NCBI RefSeq assembly: GCF_910592395.1 | Contig: NC_088321.1 | Span: 9,302,001 to 9,366,000, forward strand | Direction of reading: 5' to 3' | DNA from: Lineus longissimus | Lineage: Eukaryota; Nemertea; Pilidiophora; Heteronemertea; Lineidae | Length of the DNA stretch: 64,000 bases | Part shown: positions 40,775 to 55,667 of the stretch, one piece after another | Layout of the letters: every line of letters starts with the position of its first letter | How positions within the stretch are numbered: position 1 is the stretch's first letter | Position numbers and translations under genes: made by a program | Notes under the pieces: model-generated | Told to the model about the DNA's origin: nothing | Databases searched by the model: none | The model's input: the letters and a program-made list of their open reading frames with translations, nothing else

Positions 40775-43700
40775 TTGGAAGGAAATTTATGGTACAATAA
40801 ATTAATCAAAATTAAAACAGAGTTTAAAAGTAAAACAGAGTTTTCCATCTCCTACACTAGTTGCCGGCCAAGGCTAAGGAGGCCAGTCTCCCCCGGAGAA
40901 CTTTCTCCACTGCCCAAGGTGACTAGTCACTTGTGTGTCTGGTCGCCTGGGTGTCTAGTTTCCACTAGGCTATGCTAGTGGAGAACTAGATGGCCGTTGG
41001 CTCTAGATGAGCTCATCCGCCCTGTGTGACTAGTCACCCACCTGAGACAGGTGGCACTGGCTTACAGGTTACCAGTGGCAGGTAGCTAACCTGACCTGAC
41101 ATTAAATCAAAGAATGATCTTTTATAAACATTGGAAGGAAATTTATGGTACAATGAATTAATCAAAATTAATCAAAGAATGATCTTTTATAAACCTTGGA
41201 AGGAAGTAGGGATAAATTATATTTCAGATTTACTTAGACCTGACAAAACAGTGATACCTTTTGAATCACTGGGACTGAAAGCAACCGAATGGTTCAAATG
41301 GAGAGGGTTAATGGATGTTATTATAAATAAAGATTTGGGCTTATAATTTTAACACTGATAACAACAATGTAATATCTACGCAGAAACCGTAGAAGTCTAA
41401 GAGACAATCATGCCCAACGGTATAAATCAGCCTCAAGTGACTGATGCCTACCTGTAATCAGCTACAGGTGACCGATAGCGACATTAGGAGATCAACCGGA
41501 CTGGTGAAGCCAGTAGATCGCTTGGATTTATAAACGGCGAAGGCATCTTGAAGCCATAGACGCTATATTTCCATCAACCAAATTTCAGGTTGCGCAGCGT
41601 TATGTATGTCAAGGTTATGTCGTAAATTTAGTATTTCTGGTTTAAACTAAAAGTATGGACTTTCATGTATCATGTTCAGATGTCTAAGATAAGTCAGACT
41701 TTTCTTTTCAACGTGTTGCAAGCCACATCAAAGTGCACGAACGTTCAGTTCTAAGTTCAGAAATAACATAGACAATTTAGAAAGGGAGATGTAGTGTAAT
41801 CCAAATTGCCCCTTTAAGAGTCACTACAGTACCTTCATGTCAACGGGTTAACAGTGTAATTGCTTCTTTAATCAAACTTGCATTGTTTACATCTGTCTTA
41901 TTCAAGTGAACCGTACCCCCAATCCAGCAAAGGACAATACTTCCACATAATAGTCTGGTAAATCATACATCACATGCTACAATATAAGATGTCATATGAT
42001 TGGCTCACTAAGGCAAAGGAGGCGGCGCCTCCAAGCACGTGGCTCAGGAAAAACATATTTATGGTACAATAAATTAATCAAAATTAATCAAAGAATGATC
42101 TTTTATAAACATTGGAAGGAAATTTATGGTACAATAAATTAATCAAAATTAAAACAGAGTTTAAAAGTAAAACAGAGTTTTCCATCTCCTACACTAGTTG
42201 CCGGCCAAGGCTAAGGAGGCCAGTCTCCCCCGGAGAACTTTCTCCACTGCCCAAGGTGACTAGTCACTTGTGTGTCTGGTCGCCTGGGTGTCTAGTTTCC
42301 ACTAGGCTATGCTAGTGGAGAACTAGATGCCCGTTGGCTCTAGATGAGCTCATCCGCCCTGTGTGACTAGTCACCCACCTGAGACAGGTGGCACTGGCTT
42401 ACAGGTTACCAGTGGCAGGTAGCTAACCTGACCTGACATCAAATCAAAGAATGATCTTTTATAAACATTGGAAGGAAATTTATGGTACAATGAATTAATC
42501 AAAATTAATCAAAGAATGATCTTTTATAAACCTTGGAAGGAAGTAGGGATCAATTATATTTCAGATTTACTTAGACCTGACAAAACAGTGATACCTTTTG
42601 AATCACTGGGACTGAAAGCAACCGAATGGTTCAAATGGAGAGGGTTAATGGATGTTATTATAAATAAAGATTTGGGCTTATAATTTTAACACTGATAACA
42701 ACAATGTAAGATCTACGCAGAAACCGTAGAAGTCTAAGAGACAATCATGCCCAACGGTATAAATCAGCCTCGAGTGACTGATGCCTACCTGTAATCAGCT
42801 ACAGGTGACCGATAGCGACATTAGGAGATCAACCAGATCGCTTGGATTTATAAACTGCGAAGGCATCTTAAAGCCTTAGACGCTATATTTCCATTAACCA
42901 AATTTCAGGTAGCGCAGCGTTATGTGTGTCCAGGTTATGTCCTAAATTTAGTATTTCTGGTTTAAACTAAAAGTATGGACTTTCATGTATCATGTTCAGG
43001 TGTCTAAGATAAGTCAGACTTTTCTTTTCAACGTATTTCAAGCCACATCAAAGTGCACGAACGTTCAGTTCTAAGTTCAGAAATAACATAGACAATTTAG
43101 AAAGGGAGATGTCTCAGAGACAGTCATGCCCAACGGTATAAATCAGCCTCAAGTTACTGATGCCTACCTGTAATCAGCTACAGGTGACCGATAGCGACAT
43201 TAGGAGATCAACCGGACTGGTGAAGCCAGTAGATCGCTTGGATTTATAAACGGCGAAGGCATCTTGAAGCCATAGACGCTATATTTCCATCAACCAAATT
43301 TCAGGTTGCGCAGCGTTATGTATGTCAAGGTTATGTCGTAAATTTAGTATTTCTGGTTTAAACTAAAAGTATGGACTTTCATGTATCATGTTCAGATGTC
43401 TAAGATAAGTCAGACTTTTCTTTTCAACGTGTTTCAAGCCACATCAAAGTGCACGAACGTTCAGTTCTAAGTTCAGAAATAACATAGACAATTTAGAAAG
43501 GGAGATGTTGTGTAATCCCTATTGCCCCTTTAAGAGTCACTACAGTACCTTCATGTCAACGGGTTAACAGTGTAATTGCTTCTTTAATCAAACTTGCATT
43601 GTTTACATCTGTCTTATTCAAGTGAACCGTACCCCCAATCCAGCAAAGGACAATACTTCCACATAATAGTCTGGTAAAACATACATCACATGCTACAATA

Positions 43701-46700
43701 TAAGATGTCATATGACTGGCTCACTAAGGCAAAGGAGGCGGCGCCTCCAAGCACGTGGCTCAGGAAAAACATATTTATGGTACAATAAATTAATCAAAAT
43801 TAATCAAAGAATGATCTTTTATAAACATTGGAAGGAAATTTATGGTACAATAAATTAATCAAAATTAAAACAGAGTTTAAAAGTAAAACAGAGTTTTCCA
43901 TCTCCTACACTAGTTGCCGGCCAAGGCTAAGGAGGCCAGTCTCCCCCGGAGAACTTTCTCCACTGCCCAAGGTGACTAGTCACTTGTGTGTCTGGTCGCC
44001 TGGGTGTCTAGTTTCCACTAGGCTATGCTAGTGGAGAACTAGATGGCCGTTGGCTCTAGATGAGCTCATCCGCCCTGTGTGACTAGTCACCCACCTGAGA
44101 CAGGTGGCACTGGCTTACAGGTTACCAGTGGCAGGTAGCTAACCTGACCTGACATTAAATCAAAGAATGATCTTTTATAAACATTGGAAGGAAATTTATG
44201 GTACAATGAATTAATCAAAATTAATCAAAGAATGATCTTTTATAAACCTTGGAAGGAAGTAGGGATAAATTATATTTCAGATTTACTTAGACCTGACAAA
44301 ACAGTGATACCTTTTGAATCACTGGGACTGAAAGCAACCGAATGGTTCAAATGGAGAGGGTTAATGGATGTTATTATAAATAAAGATTTGGGCTTATAAT
44401 TTTAACACTGATAACAACAATGTAATATCTACGCAGAAACCGTAGAAGTCTAAGAGACAATCATGCCCAACGGTATAAATCAGCCTCAAGTGACTGATGC
44501 CTACCTGTAATCAGCTACAGGTGACCGATAGCGACATTAGGAGATCAACCGGACTGGTGAAGCCAGTAGATCGCTTGGATTTATAAACGGCGAAGGCATC
44601 TTGAAGCCATAGACGCTATATTTCCATCAACCAAATTTCAGGTTGCGCAGCGTTATGTATGTCAAGGTTATGTCGTAAATTTAGTATTTCTGGTTTAAAC
44701 TAAAAGTATGGACTTTCATGTATCATGTTCAGATGTCTAAGATAAGTCAGACTTTTCTTTTCAACGTGTTGCAAGCCACATCAAAGTGCACGAACGTTCA
44801 GTTCTAAGTTCAGAAATAACATAGACAATTTAGAAAGGGAGATGTAGTGTAATCCAAATTGCCCCTTTAAGAGTCACTACAGTACCTTCATGTCAACGGG
44901 TTAACAGTGTAATTGCTTCTTTAATCAAACTTGCATTGTTTACATCTGTCTTATTCAAGTGAACCGTACCCCCAATCCAGCAAAGGACAATACTTCCACA
45001 TAATAGTCTGGTAAATCATACATCACATGCTACAATATAAGATGTCATATGATTGGCTCACTAAGGCAAAGGAGGCGGCGCCTCCAAGCACGTGGCTCAG
45101 GAAAAACATATTTATGGTACAATAAATTAATCAAAATTAATCAAAGAATGATCTTTTATAAACATTGGAAGGAAATTTATGGTACAATAAATTAATCAAA
45201 ATTAAAACAGAGTTTAAAAGTAAAACAGAGTTTTCCATCTCCTACACTAGTTGCCGGCCAAGGCTAAGGAGGCCAGTCTCCCCCGGAGAACTTTCTCCAC
45301 TGCCCAAGGTGACTAGTCACTTGTGTGTCTGGTCGCCTGGGTGTCTAGTTTCCACTAGGCTATGCTAGTGGAGAACTAGATGCCCGTTGGCTCTAGATGA
45401 GCTCATCCGCCCTGTGTGACTAGTCACCCACCTGAGACAGGTGGCACTGGCTTACAGGTTACCAGTGGCAGGTAGCTAACCTGACCTGACATCAAATCAA
45501 AGAATGATCTTTTATAAACATTGGAAGGAAATTTATGGTACAATGAATTAATCAAAATTAATCAAAGAATGATCTTTTATAAACCTTGGAAGGAAGTAGG
45601 GATCAATTATATTTCAGATTTACTTAGACCTGACAAAACAGTGATACCTTTTGAATCACTGGGACTGAAAGCAACCGAATGGTTCAAATGGAGAGGGTTA
45701 ATGGATGTTATTATAAATAAAGATTTGGGCTTATAATTTTAACACTGATAACAACAATGTAAGATCTACGCAGAAACCGTAGAAGTCTAAGAGACAATCA
45801 TGCCCAACGGTATAAATCAGCCTCAAGTGACTGATGCCTACCTGTAATCAGCTACAGGTGACCGATAGCGACATTAGGAGATCAACCAGATCGCTTGGAT
45901 TTATAAACTGCGAAGGCATCTTAAAGCCTTAGACGCTATATTTCCATTAACCAAATTTCAGGTAGCGCAGCGTTATGTGTGTCCAGGTTATGTCCTAAAT
46001 TTAGTATTTCTGGTTTAAACTAAAAGTATGGACTTTCATGTATCATGTTCAGGTGTCTAAGATAAGTCAGACTTTTCTTTTCAACGTATTTCAAGCCACA
46101 TCAAAGTGCACGAACGTTCAGTTCTAAGTTCAGAAATAACATAGACAATTTAGAAAGGGAGATGTCTCAGAGACAGTCATGCCCAACGGTATAAATCAGC
46201 CTCAAGTTACTGATGCCTACCTGTAATCAGCTACAGGTGACCGATAGCGACATTAGGAGATCAACCGGACTGGTGAAGCCAGTAGATCGCTTGGATTTAT
46301 AAACGGCGAAGGCATCTTGAAGCCATAGACGCTATATTTCCATCAACCAAATTTCAGGTTGCGCAGCGTTATGTATGTCAAGGTTATGTCGTAAATTTAG
46401 TATTTCTGGTTTAAACTAAAAGTATGGACTTTCATGTATCATGTTCAGATGTCTAAGATAAGTCAGACTTTTCTTTTCAACGTGTTTCAAGCCACATCAA
46501 AGTGAACGAACGTTCAGTTCTAAGTTCAGAAATAACATAGACAATTTAGAAAGGGAGATGTAGTGTAATCCCTATTGCCCCTTTAAGAGTCACTACAGTA
46601 CCTTCATGTCAACGGGTTAACAGTGTAATTGCTTCTTTAATCAAACTTGCATTGTTTACATCTGTCTTATTCAAGTGAACCGTACCCCCAATCCAGCAAA

Positions 46701-49700
46701 GGACAATACTTCCACATAATAGTCTGGTAAATCATACATCACATGCTACAATATAAGATGTCATATGATTGGCTCATTAAGGCAAAGGAGGCGGCGCCTC
46801 CAAGCACGTGGCTCAGGAAAAACATATTTATGGTACAATAAATTAATCAAAATTAATCAAAGAATGATCTTTTATAAACATTGGAAGGAAATTTATGGTA
46901 CAATAAATTAATCAAAATTAAAACAGAGTTTAAAAGTAAAACAGAGTTTTCCATCTCCTACACTAGTTGCCGGCCAAGGCTAAGGAGGCCAGTCTCCCCC
47001 GGAGAACTTTCTCCACTGCCCAAGGTGACTAGTCACTTGTGTGTCTGGTCGCCTGGGTGTCTAGTTTCCACTAGGCTATGCTAGTGGAGAACTAGATGGC
47101 CGTTGGCTCTAGATGAGCTCATCCGCCCTGTGTGACTAGTCACCCACCTGAGACAGGTGGCACTGGCTTACAGGTTACCAGTGGCAGGTAGCTAACCTGA
47201 CCTGACATTAAATCAAAGAATGATCTTTTATAAACATTGGAAGGAAATTTATGGTACAATGAATTAATCAAAATTAATCAAAGAATGATCTTTTATAAAC
47301 CTTGGAAGGAAGTAGGGATAAATTATATTTCAGATTTACTTAGACCTGACAAAACAGTGATACCTTTTGAATCACTGGGACTGAAAGCAACCGAATGGTT
47401 CAAATGGAGAGGGTTAATGGATGTTATTATAAATAAAGATTTGGGCTTATAATTTTAACACTGATAACAACAATGTAATATCTACGCAGAAACCGTAGAA
47501 GTCTAAGAGACAATCATGCCCAACGGTATAAATCAGCCTCAAGTGACTGATGCCTACCTGTAATCAGCTACAGGTGACCGATAGCGACATTAGGAGATCA
47601 ACCGGACTGGTGAAGCCAGTAGATCGCTTGGATTTATAAACGGCGAAGGCATCTTGAAGCCATAGACGCTATATTTCCATCAACCAAATTTCAGGTTGCG
47701 CAGCGTTATGTATGTCAAGGTTATGTCGTAAATTTAGTATTTCTGGTTTAAACTAAAAGTATGGACTTTCATGTATCATGTTCAGATGTCTAAGATAAGT
47801 CAGACTTTTCTTTTCAACGTGTTGCAAGCCACATCAAAGTGCACGAACGTTCAGTTCTAAGTTCAGAAATAACATAGACAATTTAGAAAGGGAGATGTAG
47901 TGTAATCCAAATTGCCCCTTTAAGAGTCACTACAGTACCTTCATGTCAACGGGTTAACAGTGTAATTGCTTCTTTAATCAAACTTGCATTGTTTACATCT
48001 GTCTTATTCAAGTGAACCGTACCCCCAATCCAGCAAAGGACAATACTTCCACATAATAGTCTGGTAAATCATACATCACATGCTACAATATAAGATGTCA
48101 TATGATTGGCTCACTAAGGCAAAGGAGGCGGCGCCTCCAAGCACGTGGCTCAGGAAAAACATATTTATGGTACAATAAATTAATCAAAATTAATCAAAGA
48201 ATGATCTTTTATAAACATTGGAAGGAAATTTATGGTACAATAAATTAATCAAAATTAAAACAGAGTTTAAAAGTAAAACAGAGTTTTCCATCTCCTACAC
48301 TAGTTGCCGGCCAAGGCTAAGGAGGCCAGTCTCCCCCGGAGAACTTTCTCCACTGCCCAAGGTGACTAGTCACTTGTGTGTCTGGTCGCCTGGGTGTCTA
48401 GTTTCCACTAGGCTATGCTAGTGGAGAACTAGATGCCCGTTGGCTCTAGATGAGCTCATCCGCCCTGTGTGACTAGTCACCCACCTGAGACAGGTGGCAC
48501 TGGCTTACAGGTTACCAGTGGCAGGTAGCTAACCTGACCTGACATCAAATCAAAGAATGATCTTTTATAAACATTGGAAGGAAATTTATGGTACAATGAA
48601 TTAATCAAAATTAATCAAAGAATGATCTTTTATAAACCTTGGAAGGAAGTAGGGATCAATTATATTTCAGATTTACTTAGACCTGACAAAACAGTGATAC
48701 CTTTTGAATCACTGGGACTGAAAGCAACCGAATGGTTCAAATGGAGAGGGTTAATGGATGTTATTATAAATAAAGATTTGGGCTTATAATTTTAACACTG
48801 ATAACAACAATGTAAGATCTACGCAGAAACCGTAGAAGTCTAAGAGACAATCATGCCCAACGGTATAAATCAGCCTCAAGTGACTGATGCCTACCTGTAA
48901 TCAGCTACAGGTGACCGATAGCGACATTAGGAGATCAACCAGATCGCTTGGATTTATAAACTGCGAAGGCATCTTAAAGCCTTAGACGCTATATTTCCAT
49001 TAACCAAATTTCAGGTAGCGCAGCGTTATGTGTGTCCAGGTTATGTCCTAAATTTAGTATTTCTGGTTTAAACTAAAAGTATGGACTTTCATGTATCATG
49101 TTCAGGTGTCTAAGATAAGTCAGACTTTTCTTTTCAACGTATTTCAAGCCACATCAAAGTGCACGAACGTTCAGTTCTAAGTTCAGAAATAACATAGACA
49201 ATTTAGAAAGGGAGATGTCTCAGAGACAGTCATGCCCAACGGTATAAATCAGCCTCAAGTTACTGATGCCTACCTGTAATCAGCTACAGGTGACCGATAG
49301 CGACATTAGGAGATCAACCGGACTGGTGAAGCCAGTAGATCGCTTGGATTTATAAACGGCGAAGGCATCTTGAAGCCATAGACGCTATATTTCCATCAAC
49401 CAAATTTCAGGTTGCGCAGCGTTATGTATGTCAAGGTTATGTCGTAAATTTAGTATTTCTGGTTTAAACTAAAAGTATGGACTTTCATGTATCATGTTCA
49501 GATGTCTAAGATAAGTCAGACTTTTCTTTTCAACGTGTTTCAAGCCACATCAAAGTGCACGAACGTTCAGTTCTAAGTTCAGAAATAACATAGACAATTT
49601 AGAAAGGGAGATGTTGTGTAATCCCTATTGCCCCTTTAAGAGTCACTACAGTACCTTCATGTCAACGGGTTAACAGTGTAATTGCTTCTTTAATCAAACT

Positions 49701-49933
49701 TGCATTGTTTACATCTGTCTTATTCAAGTGAACCGTACCCCCAATCCAGCAAAGGACAATACTTCCACATAATAGTCTGGTAAAACATACATCACATGCT
49801 ACAATATAAGATGTCATATGACTGGCTCACTAAGGCAAAGGAGGCGGCGCCTCCAAGCACGTGGCTCAGGAAAAACATATTTATGGTACAATAAATTAAT
49901 CAAAATTAATCAAAGAATGATCTTTTATAAACA
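40775..49933 (+). repeat. 3,053-bp higher-order repeat (three full copies)
   Basis: Intervals alternate 1,337 and 1,716 bp at 40,775, 42,112, 43,828, 45,165, 46,881, 48,218 and 49,934. The pattern continues with 1,337 to 51,271. Variants track the position in the dimer, for example 'agggatcaattatatt' and 'gaactagatgcccgttgg' in one member and 'agggataaattatatt' and 'agatggccgttgg' in the other. This is the usual signature of dimer-level amplification. Confidence 0.88.
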
Positions 49934-52900
49934 TTGGAAGGAAATTTATGGTACAATAAATTAATCAAAATTAAAACAGAGTTTAAAAGTAAAACAGAGT
50001 TTTCCATCTCCTACACTAGTTGCCGGCCAAGGCTAAGGAGGCCAGTCTCCCCCGGAGAACTTTCTCCACTGCCCAAGGTGACTAGTCACTTGTGTGTCTG
50101 GTCGCCTGGGTGTCTAGTTTCCACTAGGCTATGCTAGTGGAGAACTAGATGGCCGTTGGCTCTAGATGAGCTCATCCGCCCTGTGTGACTAGTCACCCAC
50201 CTGAGACAGGTGGCACTGGCTTACAGGTTACCAGTGGCAGGTAGCTAACCTGACCTGACATTAAATCAAAGAATGATCTTTTATAAACATTGGAAGGAAA
50301 TTTATGGTACAATGAATTAATCAAAATTAATCAAAGAATGATCTTTTATAAACCTTGGAAGGAAGTAGGGATAAATTATATTTCAGATTTACTTAGACCT
50401 GACAAAACAGTGATACCTTTTGAATCACTGGGACTGAAAGCAACCGAATGGTTCAAATGGAGAGGGTTAATGGATGTTATTATAAATAAAGATTTGGGCT
50501 TATAATTTTAACACTGATAACAACAATGTAATATCTACGCAGAAACCGTAGAAGTCTAAGAGACAATCATGCCCAACGGTATAAATCAGCCTCAAGTGAC
50601 TGATGCCTACCTGTAATCAGCTACAGGTGACCGATAGCGACATTAGGAGATCAACCGGACTGGTGAAGCCAGTAGATCGCTTGGATTTATAAACGGCGAA
50701 GGCATCTTGAAGCCATAGACGCTATATTTCCATCAACCAAATTTCAGGTTGCGCAGCGTTATGTATGTCAAGGTTATGTCGTAAATTTAGTATTTCTGGT
50801 TTAAACTAAAAGTATGGACTTTCATGTATCATGTTCAGATGTCTAAGATAAGTCAGACTTTTCTTTTCAACGTGTTGCAAGCCACATCAAAGTGCACGAA
50901 CGTTCAGTTCTAAGTTCAGAAATAACATAGACAATTTAGAAAGGGAGATGTAGTGTAATCCAAATTGCCCCTTTAAGAGTCACTACAGTACCTTCATGTC
51001 AACGGGTTAACAGTGTAATTGCTTCTTTAATCAAACTTGCATTGTTTACATCTGTCTTATTCAAGTGAACCGTACCCCCAATCCAGCAAAGGACAATACT
51101 TCCACATAATAGTCTGGTAAATCATACATCACATGCTACAATATAAGATGTCATATGATTGGCTCACTAAGGCAAAGGAGGCGGCGCCTCCAAGCACGTG
51201 GCTCAGGAAAAACATATTTATGGTACAATAAATTAATCAAAATTAATCAAAGAATGATCTTTTATAAACATTGGAAGGAAATTTATGGTACAATAAATTA
51301 ATCAAAATTAAAACAGAGTTTAAAAGTAAAACAGAGTTTTCCATCTCCTACACTAGTTGCCGGCCAAGGCTAAGGAGGCCAGTCTCCCCCGGAGAACTTT
51401 CTCCACTGCCCAAGGTGACTAGTCACTTGTGTGTCTGGTCGCCTGGGTGTCTAGTTTCCACTAGGCTATGCTAGTGGAGAACTAGATGCCCGTTGGCTCT
51501 AGATGAGCTCATCCGCCCTGTGTGACTAGTCACCCACCTGAGACAGGTGGCACTGGCTTACAGGTTACCAGTGGCAGGTAGCTAACCTGACCTGACATCA
51601 AATCAAAGAATGATCTTTTATAAACATTGGAAGGAAATTTATGGTACAATGAATTAATCAAAATTAATCAAAGAATGATCTTTTATAAACCTTGGAAGGA
51701 AGTAGGGATCAATTATATTTCAGATTTACTTAGACCTGACAAAACAGTGATACCTTTTGAATCACTGGGACTGAAAGCAACCGAATGGTTCAAATGGAGA
51801 GGGTTAATGGATGTTATTATAAATAAAGATTTGGGCTTATAATTTTAACACTGATAACAACAATGTAAGATCTACGCAGAAACCGTAGAAGTCTAAGAGA
51901 CAATCATGCCCAACGGTATAAATCAGCCTCAAGTGACTGATGCCTACCTGTAATCAGCTACAGGTGACCGATAGCGACATTAGGAGATCAACCGGACTGG
52001 TGAAGCCAGTAGATCGCTTGGATTTATAAACGGCGAAGGCATCTTGAAGCCATAGACGCTATATTTCCATCAACCAAATTTCAGGTTGCGCAGCGTTATG
52101 TATGTCAAGGTTATGTCGTAAATTTAGTATTTCTGGTTTAAACTAAAAGTATGGACTTTCATGTATCATGTTCAGATGTCTAAGATAAGTCAGACTTTTC
52201 TTTTCAACGTGTTGCAAGCCACATCAAAGTGCACGAACGTTCAGTTCTAAGTTCAGAAATAACATAGACAATTTAGAAAGGGAGATGTAGTGTAATCCAA
52301 ATTGCCCCTTTAAGAGTCACTACAGTACCTTCATGTCAACGGGTTAACAGTGTAATTGCTTCTTTAATCAAACTTGCATTGTTTACATCTGTCTTATTCA
52401 AGTGAACCGTACCCCCAATCCAGCAAAGGACAATACTTCCACATAATAGTCTGGTAAATCATACATCACATGCTACAATATAAGATGTCATATGATTGGC
52501 TCACTAAGGCAAAGGAGGCGGCGCCTCCAAGCACGTGGCTCAGGAAAAACATATTTATGGTACAATAAATTAATCAAAATTAATCAAAGAATGATCTTTT
52601 ATAAACATTGGAAGGAAATTTATGGTACAATAAATTAATCAAAATTAAAACAGAGTTTAAAAGTAAAACAGAGTTTTCCATCTCCTACACTAGTTGCCGG
52701 CCAAGGCTAAGGAGGCCAGTCTCCCCCGGAGAACTTTCTCCACTGCCCAAGGTGACTAGTCACTTGTGTGTCTGGTCGCCTGGGTGTCTAGTTTCCACTA
52801 GGCTATGCTAGTGGAGAACTAGATGCCCGTTGGCTCTAGATGAGCTCATCCGCCCTGTGTGACTAGTCACCCACCTGAGACAGGTGGCACTGGCTTACAG

Positions 52901-55366
52901 GTTACCAGTGGCAGGTAGCTAACCTGACCTGACATCAAATCAAAGAATGATCTTTTATAAACATTGGAAGGAAATTTATGGTACAATGAATTAATCAAAA
53001 TTAATCAAAGAATGATCTTTTATAAACCTTGGAAGGAAGTAGGGATCAATTATATTTCAGATTTACTTAGACCTGACAAAACAGTGATACCTTTTGAATC
53101 ACTGGGACTGAAAGCAACCGAATGGTTCAAATGGAGAGGGTTAATGGATGTTATCATAAATAAAGATTTGGGCTTATAATTTTAACACTGATAACAACAA
53201 TGTAAGATCTACGCAGAAACCGTAGAAGTCTAAGAGACAATCATGCCCAACGGTATAAATCAGCCTCAAGTGACTGATGCCTACCTGTAATCAGCTACAG
53301 GTGACCGATAGCGACATTAGGAGATCAACCAGATCGCTTGGATTTATAAACTGCGAAGGCATCTTAAAGCCTTAGACGCTATATTTCCATTAACCAAATT
53401 TCAGGTAGCGCAGCGTTATGTGTGTCCAGGTTATGTCCTAAATTTAGTATTTCTGGTTTAAACTAAAAGTATGGACTTTCATGTATCATGTTCAGGTGTC
53501 TAAGATAAGTCAGACTTTTCTTTTCAACGTATTTCAAGCCACATCAAAGTGCACGAACGTTCAGTTCTAAGTTCAGAAATAACATAGACAATTTAGAAAG
53601 GGAGATGTCTCAGAGACAGTCATGCCCAACGGTATAAATCAGCCTCAAGTTACTGATGCCTACCTGTAATCAGCTACAGGTGACCGATAGCGACATTAGG
53701 AGATCAACCGGACTGGTGAAGCCAGTAGATCGCTTGGATTTATAAACGGCGAAGGCATCTTGAAGCCATAGACGCTATATTTCCATCAACCAAATTTCAG
53801 GTTGCGCAGCGTTATGTATGTCAAGGTTATGTCGTAAATTTAGTATTTCTGGTTTAAACTAAAAGTATGGACTTTCATGTATCATGTTCAGATGTCTAAG
53901 ATAAGTCAGACTTTTCTTTTCAACGTGTTTCAAGCCACATCAAAGTGAACGAACGTTCAGTTCTAAGTTCAGAAATAACATAGACAATTTAGAAAGGGAG
54001 ATGTAGTGTAATCCCTATTGCCCCTTTAAGAGTCACTACAGTACCTTCATGTCAACGGGTTAACAGTGTAATTGCTTCTTTAATCAAACTTGCATTGTTT
54101 ACATCTGTCTTATTCAAGTGAACCGTACCCCCAATCCAGCAAAGGACAATACTTCCACATAATAGTCTGGTAAATCATACATCACATGCTACAATATAAG
54201 ATGTCATATGATTGGCTCATTAAGGCAAAGGAGGCGGCGCCTCCAAGCACGTGGCTCAGGAAAAACATATTTATGGTACAATAAATTAATCAAAATTAAT
54301 CAAAGAATGATCTTTTATAAACATTGGAAGGAAATTTATGGTACAATAAATTAATCAAAATTAAAACAGAGTTTAAAAGTAAAACAGAGTTTTCCATCTC
54401 CTACACTAGTTGCCGGCCAAGGCTAAGGAGGCCAGTCTCCCCCGGAGAACTTTCTCCACTGCCCAAGGTGACTAGTCACTTGTGTGTCTGGTCGCCTGGG
54501 TGTCTAGTTTCCACTAGGCTATGCTAGTGGAGAACTAGATGGCCGTTGGCTCTAGATGAGCTCATCCGCCCTGTGTGACTAGTCACCCACCTGAGACAGG
54601 TGGCACTGGCTTACAGGTTACCAGTGGCAGGTAGCTAACCTGACCTGACATTAAATCAAAGAATGATCTTTTATAAACATTGGAAGGAAATTTATGGTAC
54701 AATGAATTAATCAAAATTAATCAAAGAATGATCTTTTATAAACCTTGGAAGGAAGTAGGGATAAATTATATTTCAGATTTACTTAGACCTGACAAAACAG
54801 TGATACCTTTTGAATCACTGGGACTGAAAGCAACCGAATGGTTCAAATGGAGAGGGTTAATGGATGTTATTATAAATAAAGATTTGGGCTTATAATTTTA
54901 ACACTGATAACAACAATGTAATATCTACGCAGAAACCGTAGAAGTCTAAGAGACAATCATGCCCAACGGTATAAATCAGCCTCAAGTGACTGATGCCTAC
55001 CTGTAATCAGCTACAGGTGACCGATAGCGACATTAGGAGATCAACCGGACTGGTGAAGCCAGTAGATCGCTTGGATTTATAAACGGCGAAGGCATCTTGA
55101 AGCCATAGACGCTATATTTCCATCAACCAAATTTCAGGTTGCGCAGCGTTATGTATGTCAAGGTTATGTCGTAAATTTAGTATTTCTGGTTTAAACTAAA
55201 AGTATGGACTTTCATGTATCATGTTCAGATGTCTAAGATAAGTCAGACTTTTCTTTTCAACGTGTTTCAAGCCACATCAAAGTGCACGAACGTTCAGTTC
55301 TAAGTTCAGAAATTACATAGACAATTTAGAAAGGGAGATGTAGTGTAATCCCTATTGCCCCTTTAA

Positions 55367-55667
55367 AGGGCTATGAAACTCGACAAAACTGCTTCATATA
55401 TGCAAAGTTAGTACTTTACTAAGAACGTTTCATGTAACCCATTTTTGAATAAAGATCCTCATCGCCAGTTATAAGTGTTTTTGAGAGCCCAGAATTAGCG
55501 TCTGCAAGAAAAATCAATGCCTCCTGTAATCTTCGGAAACCTTCGGCAATCTTCGTTTGTGACGTAGCCTCAGGAACGCGGTCGGAATCCGCCATTGATT
55601 TCAATACAACAAACATTACAAAAGCGTGCTGCAGATGAGATAGATTGAGAATATTTTTTGAGTTGCA
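55367..55667. other. unique spacer between array B and THAP fragment
   Basis: Non-satellite sequence. It holds the minus-strand frame described separately and a TGACGTAG motif near 55,559, similar to a CRE/ATF half site. About 73 bp separate the minus-strand ATG (55,594) from the plus-strand ATG (55,668), which would suit a short bidirectional promoter. Nothing in the sequence proves activity. Confidence 0.4.
55419..55594 (-). CDS. hypothetical divergent short frame
   Basis: From an ATG at 55,594 this frame begins MADSDRVPEATSQTKIAEGF and encodes 58 residues, ending MGYMKRS. I do not recognise it. It is charged, has no membrane segment, and could be a first coding exon of a gene running to the left that has been cut off by the satellite. 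The open frame extends upstream of this ATG to about 55,721. I chose the internal ATG because the added part runs across the THAP start on the opposite strand and looks random. It may well be a chance frame. Confidence 0.25.

Larger units (their letters stand above)
17531..55366 (+). repeat. satellite array B, 1,716/1,337/1,320-bp units
   Basis: Twenty-four units are counted by the start of the GC-block frame: 18568, 20284, 22000, 23716, 25432, 26752, 28533, 30249, 31569, 33349, 34669, 36006, 37343, 39059, 40775, 42112, 43828, 45165, 46881, 48218, 49934, 51271, 52608 and 54324. Spacings are 1,716, 1,337, 1,320 or 1,780/1,781 bp. Compared with array A, units add a segment running 'ctttcatgtatcatgttcag' to 'gaaagggagatgt', a duplicated module (see 19,188-19,962), a GC-rich inserted block, and an extra copy of the front of the LINE-like segment. 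The patch 'ggcgcctgcaagc' of A reads 'ggcgcctccaagc' here. The array stops at 55,366 within 'gcccctttaa', at a palindrome-like CCCTTTAAAGGG junction. The recurring frames of 67 and 71 codons are repeat by-products. Confidence 0.95.
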
